Shown piece by piece: positions 13,383 to 21,426 of a DNA stretch of 48,811 nucleotides (position 1 is its first letter; each line of letters starts with the position of its first letter). This DNA is from a virus. The stretch lies in IMG/VR virus record IMGVR_UViG_3300033153_006400, positions 1-48,811 of that record, one strand, 5' to 3'. The translations under genes were made by a program, and so were the position numbers. Under the pieces are notes generated by a model. That model did not search any database. It saw nothing but the letters and a program-made list of their open reading frames with translations, and had not been told where the DNA came from.

Positions 13383-13412
13383 ATCGTAGCATCACTCCCC
13401 GCGCGGAGTCAA
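13383..13412 (-). promoter_or_regulatory. Promoter of tRNA operon 1
   Basis: Minus strand TTGACT (13412-13407), 18-bp GC-rich spacer ending TGC, TACGAT (13388-13383), giving an extended -10 (TGCTACGAT). It starts 2 bp after the TerL stop codon. GC content is far above its surroundings. Confidence 0.65.
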
Positions 13413-13413
13413 G

Positions 13414-15693
13414 CTAGATAGCAGCAAAAGGATCAAAGCCCGTGTCAGCGAACTTAGGTCGTATTATCTTTTCCCTAAACCCTATACCGAGATACCGCAT
13501 TCCGTCCGAAAAATGGCTCGACCAATCGTGATTTGGGGTATTCTTAAAGGTACGCCTCTTTTCGTCATACTCAGCATGGTAGTTCTCAAGAGCTTTAACG
13601 AGTGGGAAAGTCTTCTCCTTATCGAACCACAGCCTTGGGAAGATCTTTCTTACCTGCTGTATACCGTGCTGAATCCCTATTTTCTCGATAATCTCTGTCT
13701 GGAACCCCCCCTCTCTGAATTGTTCTTCAATTGTTTTATTCGATTCCATCTTTCTATAGGTAGCATCATGCGGTAGAAATAGTCGTCCGATACGGAAGTC
13801 CTTATTGTCCAATTCACCGAGATAGTGGTCCACCCCCTCTCCGTTATTTTCATAACAATCAACTATCCTAATCTCTTTTCCGATACTCTGGACAAATATC
13901 ATAACTGTTGAATCTGATCTACCTAGGTCAAAATAAACATCAACGACAACATTCTTCTCGATCGGCACATTGCATATCCTTCCGTCATCCCTGGCTTCGT
14001 TAACGTGATTCGCATAGTAAGAACCAAGGGTCCCAATATCCCAACTAACGTAGTACTCCTGTTGGATCATCTCCTCACTCATCCCCTCCTTCCTTTCTTC
14101 CTCCATATCCTTCTCTGTTAGAACTCCGGTATCTGTAATAGCTAGTTTTTCTGTAAACCAATTTTCGTTCTCCTCTGCCATTGTAAATAGTTCCCAAGCA
14201 TGATTTTTTCCATTTGGCGTTGAATTGAAAACAGCCCACCCCCCATTAACTTTTAAGATCGGCTTTACGACCTCCCATGCCATAGGGTTTTGGAACGCAT
14301 ACTCAGAGAAAACACATCCGACAGGGTTAGTACCACGGACACTGTCATAGTAGTCAGTCCCGATAAGTTGGATGATTGATCCATTTGTAAGCTCAAGTTT
14401 GAGCTCCGTATTATTCTTGTTGGCTATGATCGATGGTGGTGCATATTCCAGGAACTTCATTCCATCGTTCGTAACACCATCCCATATGATCTTCTTCGCC
14501 TGGGTTAGTGTGGGTAGCATATAATAGTAGATCCCCCTACGCTCAAAGGCCTTGTAGATCATCAGATTGAACAGAGTAATATCCTTACCGCAATTATGGA
14601 CTATATACCCATTTGCTACATAGCTGTGGTTGTTTTTTACCTGTAAATCATACACCTTTAATCTGCCACTTGCTCCCTTTTTTACCTTGTCTCTTTTCAT
14701 ATTATTAAAACGCTTTCTAGATGGCTTTATTCTATTGAATCTTTCCATCTTATGCTTGGATGCTATTTTTATCCCACTTAGCCTACCCACATCTCTTAGC
14801 GAATAACAAAATACTCTATGGTTATTGTGCCTTGGGTCTTTTTTAATCTTTGCTCTAATTCCAAACTTTAAAAGGAGTAATCTGTATTTCTCCGCTAAAC
14901 CAGGTGATATGCCTGCCTCAATAACCATAGCTCCAGTCTGATATAGCCCACCTCTCGGTGCGGCCGTCTCCCTGTAGGATATAGAGCCATCGCCACTTAT
15001 AACACCGCTAATGAATGCCAGTGTGCTCTCCCTATCTAAATCCCAGATAATATCCGGCATCTCATTAGAGTCTATGAAGTACTTCCTTAATATATGAAAA
15101 TTCGTTTTTTTCTTTAAATAACAATGTACGTCCCAACCATTTCCTTTTTCTCTCTTTTTTGGTCTTATTTCTGGAAATCTTCTTTCGACAAGGGATATAA
15201 AGCGATCTATAAGATCTGGGTCTACATTTGTGAATTTAGGTGTCTGGTTTTTCCTAACATAACCATCAGACAACAGGAGACCTAGAATCTCGGCTAGCTC
15301 AGTATCATGAACCCCACCAAATGACAGCTCGCCGCCATTAACAAGGTGTGATGCTTTATCTATGTCACAATACCCCACTCTCCTATAATTCAAAACCTGG
15401 TGGTCTGGAGTGGCTAATAGTCCATTGTAGTCTGCTACTTCTTTTTCCCCATTTGCCCACAGCCTCTCTACTGTGTCCTCCTCAAGCTCTACTCCATTAT
15501 AAGAAAGGACCATATCCCCAGATTCTATATCCTGTATATTCTTAAAAGACCCATCTGACATAGCGATAGGTGTGTCCTCTGCAATACAACGCCTGTGCCA
15601 AAGCGAAAAAGCCCTCTTACCACCGTTCTGTATGTGCCTCCATAGTGGCAACTGGTAATCTCTTAGTTGTAGAAGTGGTAGGTTTTGCTCCAT
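13414..15693 (-). CDS. terL: Terminase large subunit (TerL) containing an intein
   Basis: 759 aa as translated, 427 aa after intein removal. The extein N-terminus carries FSLWHRR joined to CGKD, reconstituting an ATPase Walker A motif. Walker B-like GCVFSEYAF follows, then FNSTPNG. The nuclease half has VYFDLGRSDST and LFLPHDATY. It is the packaging motor ATPase and headful or site-specific nuclease acting at the portal. It lies upstream of the tRNA cluster and portal in the leftward order. Position and motifs agree strongly. Confidence 0.93.
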   Translation of the reverse strand: MEQNLPLLQLRDYQLPLWRHIQNGGKRAFSLWHRRCIAEDTPIAMSDGSFKNIQDIESGDMVLSYNGVELEEDTVERLWANGEKEVADYNGLLATPDHQVLNYRRVGYCDIDKASHLVNGGELSFGGVHDTELAEILGLLLSDGYVRKNQTPKFTNVDPDLIDRFISLVERRFPEIRPKKREKGNGWDVHCYLKKKTNFHILRKYFIDSNEMPDIIWDLDRESTLAFISGVISGDGSISYRETAAPRGGLYQTGAMVIEAGISPGLAEKYRLLLLKFGIRAKIKKDPRHNNHRVFCYSLRDVGRLSGIKIASKHKMERFNRIKPSRKRFNNMKRDKVKKGASGRLKVYDLQVKNNHSYVANGYIVHNCGKDITLFNLMIYKAFERRGIYYYMLPTLTQAKKIIWDGVTNDGMKFLEYAPPSIIANKNNTELKLELTNGSIIQLIGTDYYDSVRGTNPVGCVFSEYAFQNPMAWEVVKPILKVNGGWAVFNSTPNGKNHAWELFTMAEENENWFTEKLAITDTGVLTEKDMEEERKEGMSEEMIQQEYYVSWDIGTLGSYYANHVNEARDDGRICNVPIEKNVVVDVYFDLGRSDSTVMIFVQSIGKEIRIVDCYENNGEGVDHYLGELDNKDFRIGRLFLPHDATYRKMESNKTIEEQFREGGFQTEIIEKIGIQHGIQQVRKIFPRLWFDKEKTFPLVKALENYHAEYDEKRRTFKNTPNHDWSSHFSDGMRYLGIGFREKIIRPKFADTGFDPFAAI
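14593..15588 (-). mobile_element. LAGLIDADG intein in the TerL Walker A motif
   Basis: 332 residues from Cys36 to Asn367 of the TerL precursor. N-terminal splice block CIAEDTPIAMSDGSF, block B TPDHQV, and C-terminal VANGYIVHN followed by extein Cys. Two LAGLIDADG-type helices are visible: ILGLLLSDGYVR and FISGVISGDGSIS. The insertion splits HRR from CGKD, so TerL cannot bind ATP until splicing occurs. It is a homing element at a very conserved site. Confidence 0.93.
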
Positions 15694-15791
15694 ACCGATA
15701 TACTATCACAAATATTTTTCTAGGCTACTATTTTTATCCTGCTCTTGTGACCCGCACTACAGAGAATTACCTTAAAAGCCTTAAGAGCTGA

Positions 15792-16316
15792 TTAATAACT
15801 ATGTCTTTTCTTTTTACAGTTATCCGAAAGAGACAATACTTGTATATTGTCCAATGAATAATCTTTACCACTATCTATCCTGTCAATAGTCGGACAGTAT
15901 TTTCTTTGAAAACCAGATTCTTCCCATGCTGAAAATACAGATTGGTAATCTTTATCACTATTAATAAAATTTAAAAATTCCTCACGATTAATAAGTAATT
16001 TTACATGCTTATACTTCGGCTTAAAAGAAGTTCTATTTTTAATTAATACGTACATATGCTTCTTCCTACCCTCGAATGTCCGTATGTACTTATCGTACCA
16101 AGCTTTATGTTTTTTAGCTTTCTCCTTCCTGTCCAGTGAGTTGTACCACTTTCTCCAAACTGCTTTTATGTGCTCAGGCTTTTCTTTTTTTCTTTTTTCT
16201 TGACACCTCTTAACGATTGCCTTGGTTTCAGATATACGACAAGATGGGCAATACTTATTAGTATTGTTGTAGTTTTTTATTTTGACCCCACAGTGCTTAC
16301 ACGCTTTAGTGCCCAT
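15792..16316 (-). CDS. HNH-like homing endonuclease (174 aa)
   Basis: An N-terminal Zn-ribbon (CKHCGVKIKNYNNTNKYCPSC) and a basic central coil are followed by the endonuclease motif CPTIDRIDSGKDYSLDNIQV with SDNCKKKR. This is common among free-standing phage HNH genes. It sits upstream of TerL, between it and the metallopeptidase-like gene. Confidence 0.75.
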   Translation of the reverse strand: MGTKACKHCGVKIKNYNNTNKYCPSCRISETKAIVKRCQEKRKKEKPEHIKAVWRKWYNSLDRKEKAKKHKAWYDKYIRTFEGRKKHMYVLIKNRTSFKPKYKHVKLLINREEFLNFINSDKDYQSVFSAWEESGFQRKYCPTIDRIDSGKDYSLDNIQVLSLSDNCKKKRHSY

Positions 16317-16372
16317 ATTCTAATGATACAGCACGGCTACTTACTTATCAATATATTAGTTAGCCTTCCTAT

Positions 16373-16699
16373 TCATTCCTTAAGCAAGAGATTTATCAGA
16401 TTTCCGATGATTTTATGCTCTTCTTCAATGGCTTTATCAAAGTCACCTCTCTTGAGGGCTTCTTCATACGGAGTCATCATTACGTGAATGCATTCATGGA
16501 TCGAAAGCCTATTAATAGAAACATCTTTATGTAATCGCTTTGCGAGGCTGAATGTAGCTATCATTGAATCCTCATCATATTCCACCTCAGCATTAGCGTC
16601 TTTAGAACACCCTCGCTCAAAGCGAGCTTCTATATGACCAATCCCCAGCTTGTTAAGCCAGTGTTTAGTATACCCTTTAAACTCACTTAGTTTATTCAT
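16373..16699 (-). CDS. HExxH-containing putative metallopeptidase-like protein (108 aa)
   Basis: The start at 16699 (MNKLSEFKGYTKHWL) overlaps the upstream phosphoesterase stop in an ATGAATAA junction; an ATG at 16708 is an alternative. The sequence has SIHECIHVMMTPYEEA, an HExxH zinc motif, followed by acidic EEEHKIIGN. This resembles short phage zincin-like proteins of unknown substrate. A similar HExxH protein occurs at 23994-24389. Confidence 0.65.
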   Translation of the reverse strand: MNKLSEFKGYTKHWLNKLGIGHIEARFERGCSKDANAEVEYDEDSMIATFSLAKRLHKDVSINRLSIHECIHVMMTPYEEALKRGDFDKAIEEEHKIIGNLINLLLKE

Positions 16700-17543
16700 A
16701 AGTATCATCTCTGAAATAAAGCTTCCCGCCAATAATCCTGATGAATTCTGGCAACTGACCACCTTCCTCATCCGTGTTTATATCCATAAAACCAGACTGC
16801 CAATTTGGTATTCCACCTATGTAACCAGCCTTTTTTACATCTGCCAGATTACTATTCTCAACCGCCCAGATGCCATTCTTGCAATAAAGACCTCTTCTGT
16901 GGGTATGGTTTTGGACGATATTGTAGCTTGGGAAATCTTCCGTCAAACCCTTGGCTGTATAAGCTGAATGCTTACTCACCTTATTGAAATGTCCAATCAG
17001 TGTTTTTCCGTATTGTACAAAAGCATCTTTCTTGGCAGGAATCCATTTAATGTCAAATTCATCCAGATCCAATAACTCAGGGAGCTTGACTATATCGTAC
17101 AACTCAGGGGCTTTGGCTTTTAGGTACGCTTCCAGTCTCAGGCAATGATTCCCAGGAATATAATAAGTAGGACACTCAGTTATTTCGCGGAATTCTTCCA
17201 TGAAACCTTTCATGGCATTAAGCCCAACTGTGACGTTGGCATCTTTATCTCGTGGATTTTGAACAAATTTACTAAGGGATGGGTTGTCTATCATGTCGCC
17301 GTTAAAGAAGACTCTTGAGATCCTATCTCTATTGTCCTTAAGCCATGCGAAAAATAGCTCTATAGCCTCTTTGTCTTCATAGGGGAAGTGAGTATCGCCT
17401 AAAACGCAAGCGACTTCATTTCTAACACCTACTAGTTCTTTCAATTCTTTTTTTGTTACCAATATTCTCTCATGCGATTGGTCTATCCTGCTTTCCATTT
17501 CTTCTATAATCGGCTGGGCTTCTGGTTGCTTTGAGTAAGACAT
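16692..17543 (-). CDS. Calcineurin-like metallophosphoesterase
   Basis: 283 aa with the complete motif series of the superfamily: GDTH (residue ~53), FNGDMID, PGNHCLRLE, LIGHFN and QNHTHRRG. These bind two metal ions and hydrolyse phosphoesters. Phage members are often suspected nucleases or nucleotidases, but the substrate is unknown. It overlaps the downstream HExxH gene by 8 nt. Confidence 0.85.
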   Translation of the reverse strand: MSYSKQPEAQPIIEEMESRIDQSHERILVTKKELKELVGVRNEVACVLGDTHFPYEDKEAIELFFAWLKDNRDRISRVFFNGDMIDNPSLSKFVQNPRDKDANVTVGLNAMKGFMEEFREITECPTYYIPGNHCLRLEAYLKAKAPELYDIVKLPELLDLDEFDIKWIPAKKDAFVQYGKTLIGHFNKVSKHSAYTAKGLTEDFPSYNIVQNHTHRRGLYCKNGIWAVENSNLADVKKAGYIGGIPNWQSGFMDINTDEEGGQLPEFIRIIGGKLYFRDDTYE

Positions 17544-17553
17544 ATTATCGGGG

Positions 17554-17814
17554 TTAAGTATAAGGGTTGGTTTTGAATACAGCTTTAGTGGATTTATCCC
17601 TATTACATTTAACTAACTCCATAATCTCCTCTCGTGTCCTAACAATAGTTCCCTCTGTCCATTCAACTGTTTGTTTATCTCCATGCTGGTAAGTAGACCT
17701 AAAGAAATCCCTTCTGGTGTCATAGCCAGTTTCTCCCCAGTGCTTGTATATTCCGTTAGGATAATAAGAATAGGCTGTCTGCTCTACTAAGTTACGGTTG
17801 TCTACTTTTCTCAT
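17554..17814 (-). CDS. Hypothetical protein (86 aa)
   Basis: Aromatic-rich N-terminal half (TAYSYYPNGIYKHWGETGYD) and a basic C-terminus. It lies between the phosphoesterase and a series of small genes with very short spacers. Not recognised. Confidence 0.55.
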   Translation of the reverse strand: MRKVDNRNLVEQTAYSYYPNGIYKHWGETGYDTRRDFFRSTYQHGDKQTVEWTEGTIVRTREEIMELVKCNRDKSTKAVFKTNPYT

Positions 17815-17815
17815 A

Positions 17816-18052
17816 TTATTGTTTAGTTATGAACCCCATCGGATTCTTATTTGGTATTTCTACACTCTGTCTAATAAGCAATATTTTTAATCTAAATGTA
17901 AGTAGGCTCATAAGTGCTTTGTCATCCTCAGCTAGTGCAATCACAAGCATATCTCTGGTCATCTTAATATCATTGAATCTTTTAGAGATCATTCCTAATG
18001 CCTCCTGAGAGGATGCCACTAATTGTTTAGATTCATTCTTCATCGTTTTCAC
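17816..18052 (-). CDS. Small helical protein (78 aa)
   Basis: Helical, with a hydrophobic patch (SLLTFRLKILLIRQSVEIPN). It overlaps the upstream gene by 20 nt. Met4 is an alternative start. Unknown function. Confidence 0.5.
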   Translation of the reverse strand: MKTMKNESKQLVASSQEALGMISKRFNDIKMTRDMLVIALAEDDKALMSLLTFRLKILLIRQSVEIPNKNPMGFITKQ

Positions 18053-18269
18053 CTGTCCATTCGCGGTTAAGTATAAATTTAAATGTTTGTTGTCTAATTA
18101 TGTCGATTAACACATCATATTCGTCACAATCTACTTCTGCTTGGTCTATCAGAAAGACCAAGTTCTCTCTCCTGCTATGTGAGTAGAATTTCCTTTTTGG
18201 ACACCTTCTTTCCGTGGCATCTTCCTCCACCCTGTAAAGTATTTCCGCTAAGTCGTTTAAGCTACCCAT
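18033..18269 (-). CDS. Small hypothetical protein (78 aa)
   Basis: Charged protein (MGSLNDLAEILYRVEEDATE) with an acidic C-terminus (WTGENDEE), coupled by overlap to the next gene. Unknown function. Confidence 0.5.
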   Translation of the reverse strand: MGSLNDLAEILYRVEEDATERRCPKRKFYSHSRRENLVFLIDQAEVDCDEYDVLIDIIRQQTFKFILNREWTGENDEE

Positions 18270-18310
18270 AGATTATTGGATTATATATACATAGATAAAA
18301 GCTATGTATA

Positions 18311-18508
18311 CTATGTTGGCATTTGGTTTACATCATCGGCGAGTTCCTCCAGCCTATCTCTAGTCTGTTCGACTTCAACGATTTGTAATTCGGGCAAAGG
18401 GATTCTTCTGTCGCAGTCGGTATCACGATTTTCCATACTGTCCTCGACAGAATCCAGCCCGCCTTCGATAATCTCACCGTTGCTTAAGTCTATTTTGATA
18501 AAAGCCAT
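18311..18508 (-). CDS. Small acidic hypothetical protein (65 aa)
   Basis: MAFIKIDLSNGEIIEGGLDS, then an acidic helical tail. Short spacers to both neighbours. Not recognised. Confidence 0.5.
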   Translation of the reverse strand: MAFIKIDLSNGEIIEGGLDSVEDSMENRDTDCDRRIPLPELQIVEVEQTRDRLEELADDVNQMPT

Positions 18509-18546
18509 AGTATTTTAGTTAAATGAAATATTTTGCTTAACATAGA

Positions 18547-19164
18547 TTAAAGTTTAATGCCTTTATCTTTGGCGAATATCTTGAGCTGCTCTTCAAATCC
18601 TCCCTCGCTTATTTGTATATTAAGACTAGAACCTGAGAAGCCATCTTTTGTATCTTCATAGAGATAATAAAATACCGCTATGAATTCCACACCACGATAC
18701 GTAAAGGAACTCGTAAGCAGTTTACCGCCCCTGTCTATAGGGGTAATATTAGAAGGGACGTGTTCATCAATATGCTTTAAGAAATAGCTAAAAAGCTCCT
18801 TTTTAAGAGCCTCAGCATCTTCAGGGTGATCTAACCAACTTCGATCCAATGTAGGTTCACATACAGCTACTGCCGGCTTCTGTTGAGGTATACATGAGCC
18901 TATAGTCGCAACTACTGGGGCTACGGGCATCAATAAAACACCAAGAGCCAGTCTTCTAGCCCATGTCTTTATTTTTGATGGTGGCCGTAAAACTTTAGTC
19001 GCAGCCTTAAGACAACGCTTTTCATGCTTTTGCATTTTTGCGCAGTTCTTATCGATTTCCTTAAGTGCTTTGGGGCCGATAGCCTTCCTATTGATTAACC
19101 TGCCTTCAATCCCTATCATGTCTGGCGAGGAAGAATCAACTATGCCCAGTTGCTTCTTTTTCAT
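18547..19164 (-). CDS. Membrane-anchored hypothetical protein (205 aa)
   Basis: A basic N-terminal ~70 residues, one hydrophobic segment (LALGVLLMPVAPVVATIGSC, about residues 71-92), and a mixed alpha/beta C-terminal domain (FTYRGVEFIAVFYYLYEDTK). Orientation is probably N-in with the C-terminal domain outside. It has its own good sigma70-type promoter directly upstream (19172-19200), unlike most neighbours. Function unknown; an envelope-directed early function is a guess. Confidence 0.6.
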   Translation of the reverse strand: MKKKQLGIVDSSSPDMIGIEGRLINRKAIGPKALKEIDKNCAKMQKHEKRCLKAATKVLRPPSKIKTWARRLALGVLLMPVAPVVATIGSCIPQQKPAVAVCEPTLDRSWLDHPEDAEALKKELFSYFLKHIDEHVPSNITPIDRGGKLLTSSFTYRGVEFIAVFYYLYEDTKDGFSGSSLNIQISEGGFEEQLKIFAKDKGIKL

Positions 19165-19171
19165 ATTGTAT

Positions 19172-19200
19172 ATAATAGCAAAAACAGTCTACAAAGTCAA
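19172..19200 (-). promoter_or_regulatory. Sigma70-type promoter before the membrane protein gene
   Basis: Minus strand TTGACT (19200-19195), 17-bp spacer, TATTAT (19177-19172), ending 7 bp before the ATG at 19164; transcripts would be almost leaderless. Confidence 0.65.
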
Positions 19201-19205
19201 AAAGC

Positions 19206-19418
19206 CTACATATTATCAAATGCTTTTCTTAGTATATCTCTTATCTCTTTTTTAACCTTTTCAAGCTCAGAGCTTATAGATTTCTCTACTTGTTCCCTCA
19301 ACATCTCCTGCCTTGGCTTCCCAAGTAGTGTCTCTAGTAGTTTTTCACGGTGCTTTAGACTATCTAGTCTATTCTCACCGTCTTCACACTCAGCCTCAAT
19401 CTCTATCGTGAATTTCAT
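19206..19418 (-). CDS. Small coiled-coil protein (70 aa)
   Basis: Predominantly Glu/Lys/Leu heptads (ENRLDSLKHREKLLETLLGK; EQVEKSISSELEKVKKEIRD). Overlaps the upstream 77-aa gene by 23 nt. Unknown. Confidence 0.5.
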   Translation of the reverse strand: MKFTIEIEAECEDGENRLDSLKHREKLLETLLGKPRQEMLREQVEKSISSELEKVKKEIRDILRKAFDNM

Positions 19419-19629
19419 AGTTATTTAGTAATTCAAATATTTCCTTCAGTCTCCTTCTAATCCCTACGGCGATTCTTAGTGATGTACTTGCCTCTGGGAT
19501 TCTTTGCTCAACAATAGCCTTCAGTTCATTCTGTAGATACACTACCTCTTTCTGTTCAGCTTGATTAAGGAGCTTATAGGCTTCCTCTTCTAAGCGTTTG
19601 TTGATGGTTGATTCTGGTTTTTTATTCAT
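19396..19629 (-). CDS. Small helical protein (77 aa)
   Basis: Charged helix-rich protein (LEEEAYKLLNQAEQKEVVYL) ending NNYEIHDRD. Its ATG shares a base with the upstream stop (TAATG). Unknown. Confidence 0.5.
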   Translation of the reverse strand: MNKKPESTINKRLEEEAYKLLNQAEQKEVVYLQNELKAIVEQRIPEASTSLRIAVGIRRRLKEIFELLNNYEIHDRD

Positions 19630-19859
19630 TATTCTAAGTTAAATTTCTTGATTGCCTTTTGTTCTAGTTTGTAATCTTCATTCTCAACCTCTGTGCCACA
19701 CCATAGGCAATAGAACATCTTATCTCCAAGTTCACCCATTGTTCCTTCATGTTTACATAAACCAATCTTTGCTAACAGTGAGTACTTCCATTTAAGAATT
19801 TTTATTCTCAATATCATTCTCCATCCCTTTGATTTTAAGTATTTTTTAAAGCTATTCAT
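19629..19859 (-). CDS. Small zinc-binding protein (76 aa)
   Basis: A basic N-terminus precedes a probable zinc site, LCKHEG ... FYCLWCGTE. It overlaps the 62-aa gene upstream by 8 nt. Confidence 0.5.
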   Translation of the reverse strand: MNSFKKYLKSKGWRMILRIKILKWKYSLLAKIGLCKHEGTMGELGDKMFYCLWCGTEVENEDYKLEQKAIKKFNLE

Positions 19860-20040
19860 TATCCAATTTGGTTACATCATTATATATCATCTCAGACAAA
19901 TTATCTTCAACACCCTCATGGTTTTCCAATATCAAATAAATAGAAATCCTCCATTGACGGGCTGTTTCATATCGCTCATCCTTTTTAGCTTCAATATCTT
20001 CTAGGATTTTGATTGATTTTGTTAGTTGGAGTTTGGACAT
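19852..20040 (-). CDS. Small hypothetical protein (62 aa)
   Basis: MSKLQLTKSIKILEDIEAKK, helical throughout. Overlaps the YopX-like gene upstream by 19 nt and the zinc protein downstream by 8 nt. Confidence 0.5.
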   Translation of the reverse strand: MSKLQLTKSIKILEDIEAKKDERYETARQWRISIYLILENHEGVEDNLSEMIYNDVTKLDNE

Positions 20041-20429
20041 GGTTGTTTTGTTAAAAGTTCAGGGTTTTCGTGGATGTTTCCGATTACTTCACATTGCTTT
20101 GCCGTCTCAGAACATAGCCTCCAGCCCGCCAATTCCCAAGCCCCCTCACCCCAAGATACTTGATAGTTTTTACTTAAATCTGATTTAACCACATCCCCCT
20201 CATAAATCTCAACACCGTTTTTGTCTTTTAAGCCTGTGAATTCACCAAGCGTTTCTGTGTCAATCTCGTGGGCAACTCCGTCTTGGATTATACAGTGCCT
20301 ACCAACCCCCGTGTCGAAAAACTGCCCCTCACATTCAAACTCCGCTGTTATTGGAGTCTTTATGTAATGGCCATATATCCATTTACCATCTGTTACACAC
20401 CTACCTCTGAATTTAATTTCACGATTCAT
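20022..20429 (-). CDS. YopX-family protein
   Basis: 135 aa starting MNREIKFRGRCVTDGKWIYG, with the family motifs DTETLGEFTGLKDKNGVEIY and EGDVVKSD, and a C-terminal VIGNIHENPELL. YopX-like proteins are small beta-barrel proteins widespread in phages of Gram-positive and Gram-negative hosts; function unknown. Confidence 0.85.
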   Translation of the reverse strand: MNREIKFRGRCVTDGKWIYGHYIKTPITAEFECEGQFFDTGVGRHCIIQDGVAHEIDTETLGEFTGLKDKNGVEIYEGDVVKSDLSKNYQVSWGEGAWELAGWRLCSETAKQCEVIGNIHENPELLTKQPCPNSN

Positions 20430-20435
20430 AATCTT

Positions 20436-20738
20436 CTAAGTTAAAGGATAAGGATAAACTTCAGGATTTCCAGCATAATCTTGGTCTTCAAGTAGTCTCT
20501 TAAGCCTCTCACGTACCATATCAGCATCACATTGTTCTGCTCCGTTAGGTGAGCCTGTCATACAGAGTAATTGGTTTATGTCATTGATTCTGTTCCACAT
20601 CATTTTCTCCTTATCGGTTTTACACATTATCGTTTTACCGACTAGTCTTCGGATTCGTTGAATACGATATTCCGCTGAAAGTTTCAAACCTCTCAGTGTG
20701 AAGTGCATTGACTCTAGTTGTTGTTTGGGTGTGTTCAT
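20436..20738 (-). CDS. Hypothetical protein (100 aa)
   Basis: Helical, basic N-terminal half (LRGLKLSAEYRIQRIRRLVG) and an acidic C-terminal half. Lies between the YopX-like gene and a 106-aa gene. Not recognised. Confidence 0.5.
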   Translation of the reverse strand: MNTPKQQLESMHFTLRGLKLSAEYRIQRIRRLVGKTIMCKTDKEKMMWNRINDINQLLCMTGSPNGAEQCDADMVRERLKRLLEDQDYAGNPEVYPYPLT

Positions 20739-20776
20739 TTGGTTATTTAATTTAAATTAATATTTTACTATCACTA

Positions 20777-21097
20777 TCATGCTATCACTATACGGTTAAT
20801 GTCCTCCCATCCTGATGGGTCTGTCAGTACATATACCCATGTATGTCCACTTCCTGAATAATGCAATTGAGCCAAATCCATTCCAATAGCTTTATAATAT
20901 CTTCTTATTTCAATCATGTCATTTGTAAATGTAGGACTTGATTTTTCCCCATATCCAGTAGATATTCTTAAATTTTTAGCTGATATTCTAGTATTTATTT
21001 TTAAGTTATCAATAATTTTTTTGATTCTGCTTATCCGTTTGTCAGTCATTGAATAGAATAAAAATGTTCTCGCCGTTTTTTCGCAACACTCATTCAT
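20777..21097 (-). CDS. Hypothetical protein with winged-helix look (106 aa)
   Basis: Central stretch (RISAKNLRISTGYGEKSSPT) followed by DMIEIRRYYKAIGMDLAQLH and a beta-like tail (HTWVYVLTDPSGWE) could be a small winged helix. Met18 (MTDKRISRIKK) is an alternative start. Weak assignment. Confidence 0.45.
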   Translation of the reverse strand: MNECCEKTARTFLFYSMTDKRISRIKKIIDNLKINTRISAKNLRISTGYGEKSSPTFTNDMIEIRRYYKAIGMDLAQLHYSGSGHTWVYVLTDPSGWEDINRIVIA

Positions 21098-21119
21098 TAC
21101 TTCTTATTAGTAATTAAAA

Positions 21120-21266
21120 TTACCACTTACCAAGGTCGCCTAGTTCTGAATAATAAACCCTACCCTTTACAAATTCAAACCCACAGTCCTTACAAATAGA
21201 TATATTATTTGCTTCCTGATTTGTGTTTAATGACCCACACATAGGGCAACAATCCCATAGATTCAT
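21120..21266 (-). CDS. Zinc-ribbon microprotein (48 aa)
   Basis: MNLWDCCPMCGSLNT ... ICKDCGFEF: two CxxC pairs 18 residues apart form a typical zinc ribbon. 5 nt downstream of the next gene's stop. Confidence 0.6.
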   Translation of the reverse strand: MNLWDCCPMCGSLNTNQEANNISICKDCGFEFVKGRVYYSELGDLGKW

Positions 21267-21270
21267 AGTT

Positions 21271-21426
21271 TTAATTAAGATTTAATTTACGTTTAAGTTC
21301 ATCTCTTGTTTCTCCATACAGGCAATCATCAACACAAGTTATAGCTCCACCTATTGTGACCCCAGTGAGTATCAATAATATCAAAGTTCTTACTATGCTC
21401 TTTGGATGTGGTGTCTCTAGACTCAT
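21271..21426 (-). CDS. Small single-span membrane protein (51 aa)
   Basis: A hydrophobic segment (TLILLILTGVTIGGAITCV) after a short basic N-terminus, then a charged tail. Starts with an ATGA overlap on the upstream 109-aa gene. Confidence 0.55.
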   Translation of the reverse strand: MSLETPHPKSIVRTLILLILTGVTIGGAITCVDDCLYGETRDELKRKLNLN

